Shown: positions 34,901 through 48,960, counted from the first letter of the stretch. The stretch: DNA of 64,000 nucleotides from Balaenoptera acutorostrata (GCF_949987535.1 NC_080071.1:24389032-24453031), one strand, 5' to 3'. Program-made: numbers and translations. The notes: a model not told the origin generated them from the letters alone.

Positions 34901-37900
34901 GCATATCCAGACACAAGTTAACTGAGTATTCTCAAGGTAAAAGTCAAGCAATGTTTCAAAGGAAGGGTGTCGGTATTACCCAATGGCATACTGGTATGCT
35001 TGCACTATACATACTAATCTATGTTCATGTTAAGTTAAAAAATAAAAATTAAAAGCGAAATCATTTTGCAATTGTTATGTATTTTATATTACATATTAAA
35101 TAGGGTTGTTATATATATTTTACATTGTTATATAATGTTATATACCATATGTTCTATATTATTTATTAGATGTTATATATTGTATATTTTATCCATATAT
35201 CACTACTGTTTTACCAACATGCCCGTGACTAACTGTATTGCATGGTAGTCAACAGTCTTAATGGATTTCATCTTTTAAGTTTTAAATATGAAAATCTCAA
35301 CTTTCATAATCTCTATTGCGACCTTCTGGAGAAATATGGATAGCCATCAGTACATATCATAAAAATAATGGTGTTTACATTTATATAAGCTTTACAAAAC
35401 ACTTTACATTTCTCAAGGCTCTTTCATACCTTAGCTGCATTTATAAAATATCCCCCCATTTTTTTGAAGCAATGTGGGATATGTATAAAATTCTAAAACT
35501 CAGTCTACAGGTTAAAAAGTCTTGTTTTCTTGCAGTTAAGATAATTTATTTTCTTTGAAGCAATCATTTTGCCTGTGAATAGATTTATGGATGCAGAGAA
35601 TCGTTGGATTTAACTTTAGGCTTTGTTTTGAAAATATATTTATTTTATCACTTGTGATGGGATAATCAAGGTTCAAAGTGATTCTATGGAGAATTCCAAA
35701 TGTTGTCTTTAAGACCAGGAGGTAACTTCAAAGGTCCAAATTATGACAGAAGCTCTGGGCCTAAAAGCCACATCTCCAGATATTTGTGTTGCCGAGACAC
35801 AATGTCAAAGAATGAAAGAACTCAGAATGAGGAGTGGTATGAATAATTACGATCAAGGTGACCTGAAAATGGTCCAGAGCAATGTGTGTGATAAGAGTGA
35901 CAGAGGGAATTGGTTTTTCTTTGAACTTTAATCCTGTATTTGTTAATAGAATAGTAGTAAAATGGGCTTCCTCTCACTTCATTTCTATATTTTACAGATT
36001 ATATGTTTTTCCTCTTGTTTCTTTATTGACTATAAAATTTCTTTAAAATCTTTTTCTTGTTTCTAGAAGTTAAATGTTAACGTGAATCTGTCTATTGATT
36101 ACATCAATATATTTTGCATATTTTATCCTTTTTGTTATCTATACTACTTTGCACACTGTACCTTTCATATTTCATTCCCTGGTAAGAATGAAATGCTTTT
36201 ACTTTTTCCTTCTTTCCTTTTTCCTCTTGAGAACTACATTTTTAAAAAATATTTCTTCAGAGAGAACAAAATAACATTTTAGACAAATTATCTGCAATTC
36301 ATCTAAGTGTATGATTAACACAGTACAGATGTTTTCATTTTAGGCCTCCTTCTTTGCATCACACTTTCCTCTGGCATTAACTTGCTACTACAGAAGAGAA
36401 GAACAGAGATTGAGAGAACTCCCTGTGGTTGATGGTACACTTGAAACTTCGCAAAGACACATCTCTTGTTTGTGACATATCTTAACAGCTTATGCAACAA
36501 AAAGTAGAGCTATGTCCAGTTACCTCAGGTAGCCGAAGTTTATTGTCAGGACACAAAACACAGGAGTGAGAAATATCTCAGAAGTAACACATTCAGGTTT
36601 TCGGTGAATTGGTATGTTATTCTTCACTTGTGGTAATCTGCCACAGGTTCTGATGGCCCAGCAGAAACTCTAGTTGTCTGCATGTTAGGGTCTAACTTTT
36701 CCTTCTGTGATTCTCTCACTAGTTGCTGCTTCCTCCTGTTTCGTTGATTTCTCCTGTCAACTTCTGTGATTTATGTTTCTCCCCCCCCCCGCCCCCTTTG
36801 TTCCTTAAGACATCACTCTATATGATAGAGTCTATCATCTGCATCTCTCTCTCTAACTGGTCACAGGTGGCAACTTCCTGAAAGTGGAAGTCAACGGTTA
36901 GAGACCAGAGGTGAGAGCATTTTTTATACTGTTTTTAGCATTTTGAATTTTATGCCTTGTGTATTTATTCCTCAAAATTAATAAATTAATAATTTAAATG
37001 AAGCTCTAGAAAGAATAATTCCTAGGTAATAACATAATGAGAAGGAAAAGGGGAGGAAAGAAAGAGAAAGAAGAAAAAAAAAACTGAATGCATCGAAGAT
37101 TAACTAAGGAAGACAAACCAGAGGCTATTTTCAAAATCAAAATGATATCAGATAATATAGAATGTTAGCAAATGAAAAATGGGAAAATGACAGAACACTA
37201 ACTTACTAACATAAATAAAACTTGGTTAAGAACTGGAATCTGAGCGCAGCCTCAATGACTAGAATACCAGATTCATCATCATATTTCTGGTACTAAAAAT
37301 TAAAAATACACAAAATGTTTTAATGCAATGACCCTGTAAACCAATGGATAACATGAGGGGCCAAAATTTTAGTAGTCTGGAGCAAACTGACAACAATGAC
37401 AACAAAAATAAAGATAAGAATGATTGACCATAAAAAGGTTCTTAGAATTTACATTATTTCCCTCTAGAATGCTAGTGTCTGGGTCATTCATAAAAACCAT
37501 AATCACAGAACAAAAAGTAAGACATGTTATCAAGAAGTGCTTCTAAAGAGAAATAACATATTTTATAACATTTCTTCACATATAGTACTAGTGTGTTAGA
37601 AGGACAACCCACTGCCACAAAATTATACGATAAACTTCACATTCATCTACATTCTGGTGAAATGGATTACAAGAAGAATCTTTTTTCTACTTTTCTACTT
37701 TAAATTCCACATAATTGTTGGGTCCACTATGTCCCCAAAATGTTGATAACCCAGAAGTCATTAGGGAAGTAATCAATAAAGAAACAGGAAAGAAGTCATC
37801 CTTACAAAAATATCCATTTGTCAGGTCATGAAGAAACTGACAAACACACCTGACTACTCATATCCGAAATCACAGAGGCTTTAAAACACCATAATGGTTT

Positions 37901-40900
37901 ACATTAGTGAATGTATTATAAGAGTCCCAAAATACAAATTGCAAGGGAAAACGATATCATTCTTACTGGATTAAACAAATGCTAATTTTCAATAGTTTCT
38001 CTAAGATATATGACTGCTGCCCATACAACCTTTTAAGATTAAGCTACAGCCTTTTACTCCTCCATGGTTCTGGAATTTTCCCTTTTTTATTCACTGTAAT
38101 TAAGTTCTTTCCAGGCAAACAAGCTTCCCTACTAGGCAGGTATTCCCAATACTTCCTAGCTCTAATCACCACATTCTCACCACATCTGTTCTGACAGTTT
38201 TAGTTCTACCCATACAGCTTTATTCTAATTTACAGAACTTTTAATTACCACAGTAACCTGTGATTCCAGAAAAAAGACTGGTGGGGCAGTTCTGCTGATA
38301 TGCAGACCCCACTGAACCTCTCTGATGGTTCCTACAGGTAACCAAACACCTTGCAAGAGTAGCTGTAGCTACTTCTCATTTATTTTTCCCGATCTCCTTT
38401 TTGACATTCAAGGAGCCAAAGTGTTTGAAGATATTTTATCTCTGGAAGACATTAAAACATTGAAATTTGAGATTATCCCTTGTACAACTCCTTGACTTCG
38501 TGTAACCTTGACTAGTAGAGCTTTTAGCCATTTTATAGACAGAGGTGACATATAGGGGTCTTGTCAACAATCATGAAATATGAAGCAATTTGACTTACTC
38601 ATTTGCCAGTTCAATCTCAACTCTGTTTTTAAGCTTCTTTTAATGAGGTTCACCCACCTCTATTCAACCACTGTATTTGACCTACCTTTTATAACTGGAG
38701 CTTGACAAAATGAAAGTGTTACTATCTAAAACCTTTTTTTTTAACTAAAGAGCCCATTATGAATGACCAAGAATATTAGACAAGATATCTAGGAAGTGCT
38801 ATAGGTTAAACTCCCTAATCGAGCTTTTCCTTTAGTTTGAAAATAAGAGTCTTACCAGGTTATTTCAATAAAAATTCTCCTTAAACAAGAAATAGTAAGT
38901 ATATTATTTCTTAAAAGAATATTCCCTGAAAAAGTAACATTTCCCACAGAAGATATTTCCTAAAGGAACTAACTGAATATTAAACATAGTAGAATAAAAT
39001 CATACATAAAAGTTTGTCATTTCCTACTTCTAAACTGTGTTTGTTTAATCGCAGTTCAAAAAGACCAAAACGAACAGAAAATGGTAATAAATATTTTTAT
39101 TCTAAGCATGCACTAGATAAAACTTCTTTGCAATTGCCTTTTTCTTAGTTTATTTCCTCTTAAAAAAAAGCTTTCTGCTTTTATGTCAGTTTCTTTATTT
39201 ATAAAAAAGGTATTAAAGAACATTTAAGTGTATTATAGTTGTTTCCTCCTAAATCAGACTGCTGCCTCCAAGTTCAGTTAACACATTGATACTTGAAGCT
39301 GATGTAACTTTATAAAGACTATTGTTTTTATGTATGTATAATTTGCAAAACAAAACTCATGAGCTTGCTGTATTCTAAGTTAAAGGGCTGCTATTCTAAT
39401 TCCTACAACTGCGCGTCTTTTAAAACAAGTACATAACTATTATTTCCTTTCAACCTCCCTTTCCTATGATATTTCGGTTTTCAGATTTTTGAGCTAGAAA
39501 TGCAATATAAATATAGGAATTAATATTGCTAGAAAAATGGGTTTAATAATCGCAAAACTCTCGCTGACTTTGCATTTCAGCCCAATCATTCTCAATAATG
39601 CTACAGCAAAATTTATGGTCTTCAAGCAGTAATTTGTCATCTTATCCTGTAAAAAGATGACTGATTTGGACAGTAATGTTAAGAGTGTTAATATCTAAAA
39701 TGGAATTTGAGTTAGAGGTCAGAAAGTATTTTTATCTTGAAAATATTTATAGTGAATGTGGCTTCAGTTCCTGTGGGTTCTTATCCCTTGAGGATTTCTT
39801 TGAGATCCAGGTTTAAATGAACCAGAAAACTTAAACTCAAAACTCATCTCACACTGCCAAACTTTACATGGTTTCTGCCTGAAATAATAAATCAAACTTG
39901 AAATTCAGCCCAGATTTGTTCAAAACTCCAATTTAATGAAATCACCAAGGTCCTTCAACTTTAATAAAACTTGCTGTAAACGTAAAGCAAGTATGTAAAT
40001 CAGAAATCAGGTAAAATACTAATAAATCCACACACTCAATATGGATCAATTTATTAGTAAATAATCTTTGCTCATCATGATTTCTGCAGATTATATATGG
40101 AGACACTATAGATAATTAACATAGGAAATTTAAAAGGCAACATTTTAAACATTAAAAATTTGAAGTTATCGATGAAGCTTCTCAAAATAGCACAGAAAAA
40201 GAAATGAAAAAAAGGGAAGACTCTCTTCTTCATCTTTCCTGGATTACCATGAAGTTCCAAATCATCCTGTCCTCAACCATTAATAATAATTCTGCCCATA
40301 TGGAAGTGATAATGAAGGCAAAGTAGCAAAAAAGGAAAAGAAATATGAAAATTCTGAATCATTTTATTGGATAAAGATATAAAACTGCCTATGAAATATT
40401 CTTAATGCCTTTATTTTCAGAGTTTTAAACTTTAACTTCACAGTGTCACTGACTTGAGTATTCCATTGCATGGAGGAGGAGTGAGATGAAGTGATAAGAA
40501 AAAAGTTTTAAACATAAGGTAGCAAAAAAGCCATCTGGTGGGAACAGCAACTGAATGAGTAAGAAAACTGTGAATCTTAGAAAGAAGTTTTATCTAAAGG
40601 CAAGTTAGATTCTGAGGGTTTAACAGTGATGAAAGTTAAAAAAAATTTTCAATTAAAATAAAAACATTAAGAACTTTGATCTGTTAGCATTGACAAACGC
40701 AAGAAGCCAGTATCTTAGCTCCTGGGAATTATTCCCAAGAGTTTTCAAAAGCAAGTACATATTCTCTACTTTTCATGGCTGAGAACAAAATGCTTGTGTT
40801 TTCATTGCTTTTTGTTGACGTATTTTAAAAGTATTGTTTGTACATTCTAGTTGGGTGTGGGTTGAGCAGCTGGGATTTTGTGGAGTGACAGCAAATACGT

Positions 40901-42114
40901 GGGCAGAACTGAACTCAATATCCCAACCAATTGGCTACTTCAAGATGGTAGTGTGGCTTGCTAACTGAAGTCACCCTACCAGCTGAACGGAATTTAAAGA
41001 CTTCTCAGAAAATGGAGCCCCCTGAGATGATGGAAAGCTACCAAAACTAACCAGGTTTAATGTTTATAACTGCCAGTGTAGAACTGGATTCTTGATATTC
41101 AAATGCACTCACTATTCATATAATTCATTTTTTGAAAGGGGCAGTGCGTTATATCTTAGCCTAGTGACTCTTAAGAACTACTTATAGTACTTCCTACATT
41201 GGCTCAATAAAAGGATGGAGTGATTTATATTATGAGTCTATCTCCCCTATGAACGAACACTTATTCTGATTTTTCATTCTTAACTTTCTTGATCGCTTTT
41301 CTGTAGTTTGGACAGAGTGTGGTTGGTGTGGCTGTCTGGGAGTCAAAGCATATAGTAGACCTTGAATTGATCATCTCTGGACATCAGTAACATCATTTTA
41401 CTGTGAAAAGTCTTCAAAAGACACCAAACACGGTATGTATAGACTTGCACAAAGGAAATGCAAATGCCCGGGTGGCCTTAGTATATCATGGCCCTCAGGG
41501 AAATCCTCTGGGACAACAATGCTCAAAACACATTATAAGGTTCCTCATACCATAGAGTTTTGCTATGGCTCCTGTGAAATGTGTCTTAAGTGCCATCAGT
41601 GTAGTTTTTAAATTCCATGTGCTACCTAGTGATAGCCATATTGGATTTTTCAGCTAGAACAATAGTCCTTTGGCTTAGATGAGATATACTACATTTTTAT
41701 GCCTTTCCCCAGATTCATTTAACTCCTCATTTTTCAGCCTAGTCAAGCTGTTTAATGAACCATTATATTATGTGTATGTGAAATACTGAATACCTATGCC
41801 AATGCACTGGTGATAAAAGGAAAATTGTAGATTCTTTATGCATGAGGGTTGTCTAAATGTAATACATAGTCCCAGTGATTTAGCTGCTATGGCTAGTTAG
41901 ACAGGCATCCTCTTTCTCTCCTCCTCATAATTCTGTTTTCCTTCCCAAATTTGATCTTGACAGACAAAACAGAATCGCTCTCTGATAGTAGTATACAAGT
42001 GGCTGTTCGCTTTTTGCAATAACTTTCAAAAAAACTATTAAAAATTATGAAGATGTGACTGTGAACCAAGGAGATAAGACACTAACAAAGCAAGACTTAA
42101 AGTCAAAAGGCATC
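34901..42114. other. Repeat-poor unique region, about 7.2 kb
   Basis: I recognise no SINE, LINE, LTR or DNA transposon here. Contents include an AT-rich run at 35075-35210 (TTATATATTGTATATTTTAT type), a C10 run at 36781-36790, a 17-bp perfect palindrome at 36822-36838 and an A-rich patch near 37050-37085. Open frames are 60-80 codons with no known motif. Whether the lack of repeats reflects constraint or merely old unrecognised repeats cannot be told from sequence alone. Confidence 0.45.
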
Positions 42115-42196
42115 ACTTTTCTTTTCTTTTCCTTTCTTTCTCCCCGTTCCTATCACCCTCCCCCCTCCTCATCCTCCTCCTCCTCCTTCTTCTCTG
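42115..42196. repeat. Polypyrimidine tract (CT-rich, TCC repeats)
   Basis: TTTTCTTTTCTTTTCC units pass into CCTCCTCCTCC units, with few purines in about 80 bases. Confidence 0.9.
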
Positions 42197-42294
42197 ACTG
42201 TATATCTATCCAATTTAAATTTTGACCACCTTTTTGGAAACACACTGCACTAAGTACTAAGGAGCATGACAACGGACACAATGCAGAAGACTGA

Positions 42295-42660
42295 TATTAT
42301 TCATTCATTCAACAACTATTTCTGGAGCACATACTATATACTCAGTACTATTCTAGGTCCATAGAATATATTGGTGAACAAAATAACAAAAATCTCTGTC
42401 CTTGTGGGATTTCTCTTCTAGTGATAAAGGCAGACCATAGACAACAACATAATAAATATATAAGCAAACTTTACAATATGTGTTGTGGGATGTGACAAGT
42501 CAAGTGTAAAACATTCAGCAGGCCAAGGGGTTCAGGAATGTGGAGGTGACAAGCATGAGAAGAGGGGTGAGTAGCAAATAACATTTGAAATAGTAAGCCT
42601 TTTGAAACAGCTGACATTTGAGCAAAGATTTGAAGGAGTTAGCCAACCCTCAAGTTAGAC
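42295..42660 (-). mobile_element. L2 LINE, antisense
   Basis: Reversed L2 3' end with clear order: CATTCATTCAACAACTATTT, TGGAGCACATACTATATACT, CAGTACTATTCTAGGTCCAT, GTGAACAAAATAACAAAAAT, CTCTGTCCTTGTGGGATTTC, TTCTAGTGATAAAGGCAGAC and GACATTTGAGCAAAGATTTG. Confidence 0.88.
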
Positions 42661-43345
42661 AACCTCCAAGACACTCAAAGTTACGGGCAAGAAGTACATA
42701 GATAGACTAAACATGACAGAAAACGCCAAAAATCAACATATCTACCAAAGAACAAATTGGTAGAATACAGTGGGTCTCTGTGGGTGCTGAAGAAATGCAT
42801 AGCACGAAATGATTAGAATTTACAATGATAATAAGGATTGAATGAAGGAAAGAGAACATTCCTGCTGAGAGCTGAGTAGGGTTTAAAGGTGGAAAGAAAG
42901 AAATGCTGTGATAGGAATGAGTAAATCTTTTTAATGAGTCAACTTAATTTTATCCTACTGATGACCTGGAAAGACCTTCAAACTGGGGCTTCTCTACTTT
43001 CAATCATGAAACTTACACTGGGGATTTATGTGAGCCTAGGAAGGTTAATCAGATTAATTAAAAGGAATGACAAATCTGGATTCAACCTATTAACACAGAG
43101 GAGATAAGGATGAAAACTTTAAAATTATTAATGATGGTAAATCAGGCTTTGCAAAGCCAGGGAGTCAACAGAATACCCTGTGGCATGAACTTCGAGGCAA
43201 TGGTGACACAGGAAGAAGGTGACAGTGGGATGGGATACAGAGAGAACCACAAGCCTTGCTGTGTTCTGAATGGAAATACAAAGATGGCACAGAGAATGTC
43301 TTGGAACTGAACTTTTAATCTCACAAAGGAAAAAAAAATGTCATG
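42661..43345. other. Unassigned non-coding stretch
   Basis: Nothing recognised. Short open frames on both strands at 43110-43324 lack a known motif. Confidence 0.35.
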
Positions 43346-43347
43346 TG

Positions 43348-43700
43348 GACTTCCCTGGTGGTGCAGTGGTTAAGAATCCGCCTGCCAAAGCAGGGGACAC
43401 GGGTTCGAGCCCTGCTCCGGGAAGATCCCACATGCTGCGGAGCAACTAAGCCCGTGTGCCACGGCTACTGAGCCTGCGCTCTAGAGCCCACGAGCCTCAA
43501 CAACTGAGCCCATGTGCCACAACTACTGAAGCCCGCACACCTGGAGTCCGTGCTCCACAACAAGAGAAGCCACCGCAATGAGAAGCCCGTGCACCGCAAC
43601 GAAGAATGGCCCCCGCTAACCACAACTAGAGAAAGTCTGCACAGCAACGAAGACCCAATGCAGCCAAAAATAAATAAATACAAATAAAAAAAAATTTATG
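43348..43700 (+). mobile_element. CHR-2 type SINE (long subfamily)
   Basis: Head GGACTTCCCTGGTGGTGCAG, body with both CCACGGCTACTGAGCCTGCG and GCCACAACTACTGAAGCCCG units, A-rich tail. Flanked by an imperfect duplication (A-run then TCATGTG at 43331-43347 and 43701-43716). The first GGG is altered to GGA. Confidence 0.95.
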
Positions 43701-43716
43701 AAAAAAAAATCATGTG

Positions 43717-45700
43717 AGCAAACAAATACTGGATAAACTTTAGTTTATGTAGTAAAAGAAATTATAAGACAGCAATTCTAGATAAGCTGAAAACTGAATA
43801 AAATGTTACTAGTATTGGATAAACTTTATGCTAAAATGGATAAAATGGTTATAGAATTCAGAGAAGTAATATAACTCAAAGTGTATGCAAGATAATTAAT
43901 ATAGTTTATAAAATATTTTCCAAGTTAAGGTTATATTTAATGAATGAATTTGTATGAATATCTGTTAACAGAGATAATTTAAAGGTACAAGAAGTACATT
44001 AAGCCATTTATAAAAGTTAAAAGGCAAGTTAATAGATATATTTAACATTGTAGAACAGTTTGCTTTATATAATTTTCATCAGCATTTACATTTTGTTTGA
44101 CTTAGGTTTTGTGGGTGTATGGAAGAATGTGTCACCTTGGAATTATTTTTGCTCAAGTTCTCACGCATGGGATCAAGAAGGAAAAAAGTTATGCCTCCCA
44201 ATATTTTTATGGAAAACGTGCCAAATCTGAAAGAATCTCATGAAAATCTGTACCCCTTTCTATTATACTTAATAAATACATATTTTTAAATATCCTTTAA
44301 AAAAATGTAACAGGCTTAGTTTTTTTTTTTTTTCTTTTTTCTTTTTCCTTTGAATTTGCCAAGAGTTAGTTAACTTATATTCAACTTCTAGGACAAATTA
44401 AAACAAATTAAAATCAAGACCACAATGTCATCAACAACCAGTTATTTCCTGAGCACATGATTCTACCCCCAAGATTCTTTTACTACCAGCATAGTACAGT
44501 CTCAGAACAGGAGTCCATTGGTGTGATGCTCTGGCCCTTCTGATTTCTGAATGTCTTGGATTTCTTATCCTATGTAACATTATATTTAACCTTTCTCTTA
44601 AAAGGAAAGCATTCATGCTTCCCAAAGAATGAATTAAAATGGAAATGGAAATTCATGATACTCTTTATACAGCTAAGCTACTTTTCCCCAAAGTATTATA
44701 TTTTCATTTAATGTTCTACAAGAAGAATGATGTGTAAAAGAGATAAGCAAAATAAATTAGAGAATCAATTTAGGTTTTCCTATTTATATTAAATTCCACA
44801 TGAGCTTTTCTTCTGCTGTTTCTTTCTTGCCATAATTTATATTTTCTACAGTATAAGTCAATAAAACTTATTGTTCTAGGTAACTGATGATTATATTTAC
44901 CTAAGATGGAGACCAGTCATGAAATAATCCATTACATAAAATATTTCCTCAAAAGTATTAAAAAGAAAATACTTCCATAACCAGCTGCATTTTCAGCAGA
45001 AACTAATAACATATTTTAATGCTGAAACAAAACAAAAAAATCTCTCTAAGGACACCAACCAATGTCTAACTACCCAAGACCACGGAGAACACAGAGAAAG
45101 TTTTTCAAGAAGAAAATAAGACTCATTTGTTTTTTCAAGTATGTTTGCTTTCTAGGATATAATTTCCACCTTTTAAAAAACAAAATCATCTAAAGCCATC
45201 CTTATGTTTGTCTAGTTATTTCCTCTTATCAACTTTTTAACAAGTTACTTTTCAGCTGAAAACATCAGGTTAGAATAACTAAGCAGAAATCACCTAAGTA
45301 ACTTCTCTGTGCTCAAGCAGGATCATACTTTGAAGTTATTCGAGGCCAGGGATTTTTACCTGTGATTCAGGAAGTCCATGAAGTTGGAGGGGAAAATTTC
45401 ACCACAATGCCATTAAAAATTTTTTCAACTTTGTTACCAATAGAAGGTAAAGATAGTTTCATATCAACTACAGTGTTGTAAATATCGCAAGCTACTATTT
45501 ATACTATACTCATCACCTTTGGTCTTCTTACTTAATGGGTTATTGAAGAAACATATATTTATATATTGTAAATTTCATATTTTTAAAGTGATTTAAAATG
45601 GTTTTATAAGAAGGGATAGGGAGGGTATGAAAAGTAAAAAGAAATTAAGATTGCTAGCAAAAGTGAAATTAATGGATGGACAAGAAAAATGTTGGGGAGA
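43717..45700. other. Unassigned AT-rich region, 2 kb
   Basis: A T-rich run lies at about 44318-44350. No gene or repeat family is recognised. Confidence 0.4.
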
Positions 45701-45709
45701 AAATGATGA

Positions 45710-45970
45710 AAACAATTAGTGCATACATCAAGAGAGGTTGAGGTGTGGGTAAGCTTTCCATGTGGAGACATCCAAGAGATCAGGCCTGGGTCTGTAAATT
45801 TATAAATTACATAACAGATGTAATTATTGAAATAATGAGACCAGAAGAGTTAGTGCAGGGACAGAATCTTGGGGAATTTATAATTACTTTTAAGAGATTA
45901 GGAGATTTAGGAGATAGGTAGAGGAAGAGCAGCTGGAAAAGAAGAAGATACTCAGAAGAGTCAAACCCAG
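45710..45970 (-). mobile_element. L2 LINE internal part, antisense (diverged)
   Basis: Phrases such as CCATGTGGAGACATCCAAGA, TCAGGCCTGGGTCTGTAAAT, GACAGAATCTTGGGGAATTT and AGAGATTAGGAGATTTAGGA follow the reversed internal L2 pattern. Confidence 0.5.
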
Positions 45971-46872
45971 AGAATGTAATTCTTTCCTACACAAATAAAT
46001 AAAATGCAAAGAAAAAAATGAAGCTATGAAGAAACCATTGGATTCAACACACAGCAAACTTTTGGACACTTAAGAAAGCAGCTTTAGTAGAGTACAAAGA
46101 ACAGGAGTTACTCTGCAAGGACCTCATTTTGGCCCAAATTAAACATATGAATTACCTGGACACTAAGGTCCACATTGGGTGGGAAATCTACTCCACTCTC
46201 TATCCAATGACTGCCACATAGCTGTCTGCATAGAAAGGAGAAGTTTCATACTTTACAGCATTCTTCCTGCTTATCTATGTTTAGCATTCTCAGTCATCAT
46301 TTTCTCTAGAAAAATAACAACAAAAATTAAACTCTTTCCAAAAGAATCAATTTTCTTTTGAACAAAGGATATTTCCTATACAGTTGATGTTTAAATACTA
46401 CATATTTATTACATAATAAAGACCCCCAATTTTATCAATCTGCTTCATTTAATGTAATTTAATATAGTTTTTCTCAGGAGTGTTTAGTTAGAATCCTCAC
46501 ATGATACTGTGTGACTGGAGATTTGAATGTTAAGATGATCTGAGTGAACAGTTCCCAGCAAAACACATGTTGGAAGAGGTACAGTATATCTACCTTAAGA
46601 TGTAATGACAAAAATTTCAATCCACTTGCAGACACATCCAAACAGATATTACCATTTCATTATTGACTTATGAAAATCTTTACCACACTATTTATGTTAT
46701 GACATGAAATACTAATTATGAGGCATATACTTGGTAAATCTAAATGGCAATTTTAAAGAAATCTGAAAGTAGTATGTACTACAACCAGAACAGTCCTATT
46801 TATAACTGCTTTATTGTTGTTAAGTAGACTGAGATCTTAATCTCAACAAAATACTATGTTAAGAGAAGTAGT
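45971..46872. other. Unassigned AT-rich stretch
   Basis: No gene or repeat family recognised. Confidence 0.35.
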
Positions 46873-47172
46873 GGGCTTCCCTGGTGGCGCAGTGGCTGAG
46901 AATCTGCCTGCCAATGCAGGGGACACGGGTTCAAGCCCTGGTCTGGGAAGATCCCACATGCCGCGGAGCAACGAGGGCCGTGAGCCACAACTACTGAGCC
47001 TGCGCGTCTGGAGCCTGTGCTCCGCAACAAGAGAGGCCGCGACACTGAGAGGCCCGCGCACCGCGATGAAGAGTGGCCCCCGCTTGTCGCAACTGGAGAA
47101 AGCCCTCGCACAGAAACGAAGACCCAACACAGCCCAAAATTAATTAATTAATTAATTAATTTTAAAAAAAAA
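46873..47172 (+). mobile_element. CHR-2 type SINE (short subfamily)
   Basis: Head GGGCTTCCCTGGTGGCGCAG, body GCGCGTCTGGAGCCTGTGCT and AAGAGAGGCCGCGACACTGA, tail of repeated AATT units then A-run. The duplication at its ends is unclear (AAGAGAAG at 46861-46868 recurs at 47201-47208). Overlapping frames of 85-95 codons on both strands are readings through the SINE. Confidence 0.95.
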
Positions 47173-47529
47173 GTAAACCATTAAAAAAAAAAAAGTAGTC
47201 AAGAGAAGCAAGTGACATTTTTAAACTCAATGTTTCATATTTTATTTTAAGGCCTATGTTGTATTCTAATTATGTTAACTAAAATAATTCTATTTTGAGT
47301 TTTCATAAATTAATCCTCATAAATGTGTTCTAAAATACACACAAAAAGTATTAGTTTGATTATTCAATAGACTTTAAAAGACTGATAGAATTTTATATAT
47401 CTTCCTCTCAAAATAAATAAAAATTTCAAGAGTATAAACTTAACAGGACACCAGTCTTATTTACAAAAACAGCCACAGAGGTAGAATGACGTACCAAGTT
47501 TCCAATCTTAGTAAAAGTCATAGGTTTGA
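47173..47529. other. Unassigned AT-rich stretch
   Basis: Nothing recognised beyond an A-run at about 47183-47194. Confidence 0.35.
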
Positions 47530-47640
47530 ATGTAAACTATGTGAGAGCAAAGACCTAGCCCATTTGTTTGCTGCTGTACCCAGAATCTAGGACAAATCCC
47601 GGCATATATTAGACTCTCAATAAATACTTGTTGTTGAAGC
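47530..47640 (+). mobile_element. L2/MIR 3' tail
   Basis: CTGTACCCAGAATCTAGGAC, AAATCCCGGCATATATTAGA and CTCAATAAATACTTGTTGTT match the terminal L2 pattern, preceded by GAGAGCAAAGACCTAGCCCA. Confidence 0.72.
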
Positions 47641-48960
47641 ACTTCTCCCACTTCAGGCTCCTTTCTATTACATCTAAAGAAAAAAATCTCATCTCTGTTG
47701 CTTTCAGTTGAAACTGTTAACTAAACTAAATCAAAACCTTTAGAGGACTTGTTTTAAAGAACAATTTAATTTAATTTGTATATAGGGTGTTTCTAAAGTG
47801 GGATTTGATCTTAGATAATGCAAATTCAAAAAAAAAAAAACCAGCTAATCCTTTAGCTAAATAATCCTAAAATTTAAATTAATAGGGCCTGAATCTATAT
47901 CATTTTTTAAAAGAAAGTCCAAGTTAGTCAGCAAAACATACCAGTGGTAAAATTAGGTCCTGTTTACATTTCACTGTGAAATTTATTTTCCACCATTTGG
48001 GAGAGTATGAGGGGAAAAAAATCTCTTAGTTTAAGAATATTTTCTATGTTTAATTTTAGTTCTGTATTTTTCATTTTTAGATTATTATTTTTTATTTGAA
48101 TCTGTAAAGCTGTTAGAAAATGTGGAATAAATTACTGAGGTAATCATCTGCTGTTTTACCATTTCCTTCTGGTGCCAGCTAAAATTAAAACGGGAATATC
48201 AGTGTTTAGAGATGTAAATGTTAGGCTGGATTGAAATAGTATCATTTGAAAGAAAGGCTCCCAGACAAATCTCTCAACATGTATTGAAAAGGCAGCTGAT
48301 TTTAATGACTACCCTTCAGGTTCCTCAATTAGTCTACTTAATGCATTTTTGTCTCTCTAAAAGTGTGGTCTTGATCAGACTACTGATGAAATTGTATAGC
48401 TTTATTTCTAGAATTTAAATCTGGTAAGGAGTAAAAAATAAACTCTCTCCAAAATGACTGGAGAGTTAGCCACCCTTCTCCCCCCAAAATGTATATTTCT
48501 AGAAGCTTTTGACCACAAAGATATCTAAGTTACCAGGTTTCTAAATAAAGGAACTGCAGTGCAAAGATTATTATTTCTTCTGAGCTTACAAACATGCTAC
48601 AAAGACTGAGGTGAAAGGATTATCCTCCCCCCACCCTGCCCCTGTGTTCTGGAATCACACCCTAGATTTCTCACAAGATGGTAACCAGGGAATCTATTTC
48701 TAGTACAAGTAAATAGCAGCTGAAGATCCTGTTTCTTAGGACAAGTGTCAAGTTATACAATTTCTCCAATAATTTTGCACTTATCAGACACACTGCCATT
48801 GAGTGCTATATTTTCATGGACTCAACCATGTGAGTTTGTACCATGCACTACTGAGATGTCCTTATTCTCAATGAGCTCACTGTACTTGGGCAGAACCAAA
48901 GCCTGAGTCACTACAATGAGAAAGGCTACAATGAGAAAGGATATATGCAAATCTTGCCTG
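47641..48960. other. Unassigned non-coding stretch
   Basis: Holds a perfect 15-bp tandem duplication at 48911-48940. No gene seen; the 66-codon frame at 48218-48418 has no motif. Confidence 0.4.
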
